NCBI GenBank assembly: GCA_934621705.1
Contig: CAKTUP010000002.1
Span: forward strand, 1 to 49,834
DNA: 49,834 nt
Source: an uncultured Petrimonas sp.
GTDB taxonomy: Bacteria > Bacteroidota > Bacteroidia > Bacteroidales > Dysgonomonadaceae
Reading direction: 5' to 3'
A model generated the notes under the pieces. That model was not told where the DNA came from. It was given only the letters and a program-made list of their open reading frames with translations, and searched no databases. The position numbers and the translations under genes are program-made. Of this stretch, positions 49,366-49,834 are shown one piece after another; the first letter of the stretch is position 1, and every line of letters starts with the position of its first letter.

Positions 49366-49834
49366 ATGGCAATATTCAAAAAACAATATCAAGTAAAACC
49401 AAACACTGTCGGTTTTCTATACCGTGACAATATGTTTGAGCAAAAACTAACACCCGGTTACCACGAAATTTGGGATTGGAAAAACAGGACTGAATTGTTT
49501 CTTCTTCCACAGACTTCAAAGTTACTGACAGTAACAAACCAAGAAGTTTTAACCAAGGATAATGTAGCTCTTCGATTTTCCTTCAATGTGATATATAAAA
49601 TAGTTGATGGGCAGAAGTTTCTTGACAAGTTCGCACTTGACAGACAGATGTATGCTATTATTCAAGAAGCAGAGCAACGCATATACAATATTGTTCAAAT
49701 CTACCTTAGAAACAGGATTGCTGAAATGGACAGTGAGACCATAAATGGAAAAAGAAATGAATTGACAGAGTTCAAGACAGATGAAATGGAAAAAGAAGTT
49801 TCAGAATTTGGTATTACAATAGAACAAGCACAAC
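49366..49834 (+). CDS. SPFH/band 7 (slipin-type) protein, N-terminal part
   Basis: The gene opens MAIFKKQYQVKPNTVGFLYR and continues to the window end without a stop (156 codons seen). VTNQEVLTKDNVALRFSFNVIYKI is the SPFH/prohibitin-homology core, and EAEQRIYNIVQIYLRNRIAEM the following helix. Family members oligomerise at membranes; this one lacks an obvious N-terminal membrane helix. It is AT-rich like the preceding cassette and could be the next cassette's gene. Confidence 0.8.
   Translation, partial: MAIFKKQYQVKPNTVGFLYRDNMFEQKLTPGYHEIWDWKNRTELFLLPQTSKLLTVTNQEVLTKDNVALRFSFNVIYKIVDGQKFLDKFALDRQMYAIIQEAEQRIYNIVQIYLRNRIAEMDSETINGKRNELTEFKTDEMEKEVSEFGITIEQAQ

Overview
This window is a stretch of a Bacteroidota chromosome, most likely order Bacteroidales (Dysgonomonadaceae/Porphyromonadaceae-like; a guess from gene content). 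The signs are promoters of the TTTG-N19/20-TAnnTTTG type, start sites without clear Shine-Dalgarno sequences, SusC-like 'EVVVVGYGTQ' segments, split chromate transporter and 5'-nucleotidase genes, and GH3/beta-lactamase fusions. No rRNA, intact tRNA, transposase, CRISPR array or prophage is visible. Layout: (1) 1-7.0 kb holds a pseudouridine synthase cut at the window edge, fabG, a TetR regulator, a small GlsB-type membrane protein, a stand-alone TrpB-like enzyme, a structured small RNA with its own promoter and terminator, a two-gene chromate transporter and two envelope genes. (2) 7.0-14.1 kb, mostly minus strand, holds a GNAT enzyme, topA, a YigZ protein, a plus-strand hicAB toxin-antitoxin pair and a B12-dependent ribonucleotide reductase. 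(3) 14.7-24.1 kb holds a serpin lipoprotein, speA, a lipoprotein, nadD, a second GlsB protein, nspC preceded by a YafQ-type toxin-antitoxin pair, and clpB. (4) 24.3-29.5 kb holds a decayed nucleotidyltransferase, a DUF3784 protein and a divergent locus: a secreted VWA protein facing an ECF sigma factor and a membrane anti-sigma-like protein. The VWA protein and the anti-sigma-like protein share a CarboxypepD_reg plus SusC-like box module. A hemolysin III protein follows. (5) 29.6-33.2 kb is a nitrosative-stress module: an Rrf2 regulator with an NsrR-like cysteine set, a quinol nitric oxide reductase and the Ric di-iron repair protein. (6) 33.3-45.9 kb holds thiamine pyrophosphokinase, recO, rplS, the split 5'-nucleotidase, a GH3/beta-lactamase fusion, aroB, an orphan Type ISP restriction-modification tail, a Tat-exported aldo/keto reductase, a serine hydrolase and a penicillin acylase-family lipoprotein. 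(7) 45.9-49.8 kb is repeat-rich: a small DUF6157 gene, a quinone-oxidoreductase-like gene, then a lower-GC end where a GNAT gene sits in what looks like an integron-type gene cassette, followed by the start of an SPFH/band-7 gene. Between the genes lie four overlapping classes of non-coding repeat: degenerate heptanucleotide arrays at gene ends; short hairpins whose stem sequence changes while pairing is kept; CCCCTTTAGGGG-core palindromes, two of which contribute codons to real genes; and two diverged copies of a 150-200-base imperfect palindrome. The best candidates for undescribed biology are the VWA/sigma/anti-sigma locus, the cassette-like element at 48.35-49.0 kb, the heptamer arrays and the ncRNA at 4.5 kb.
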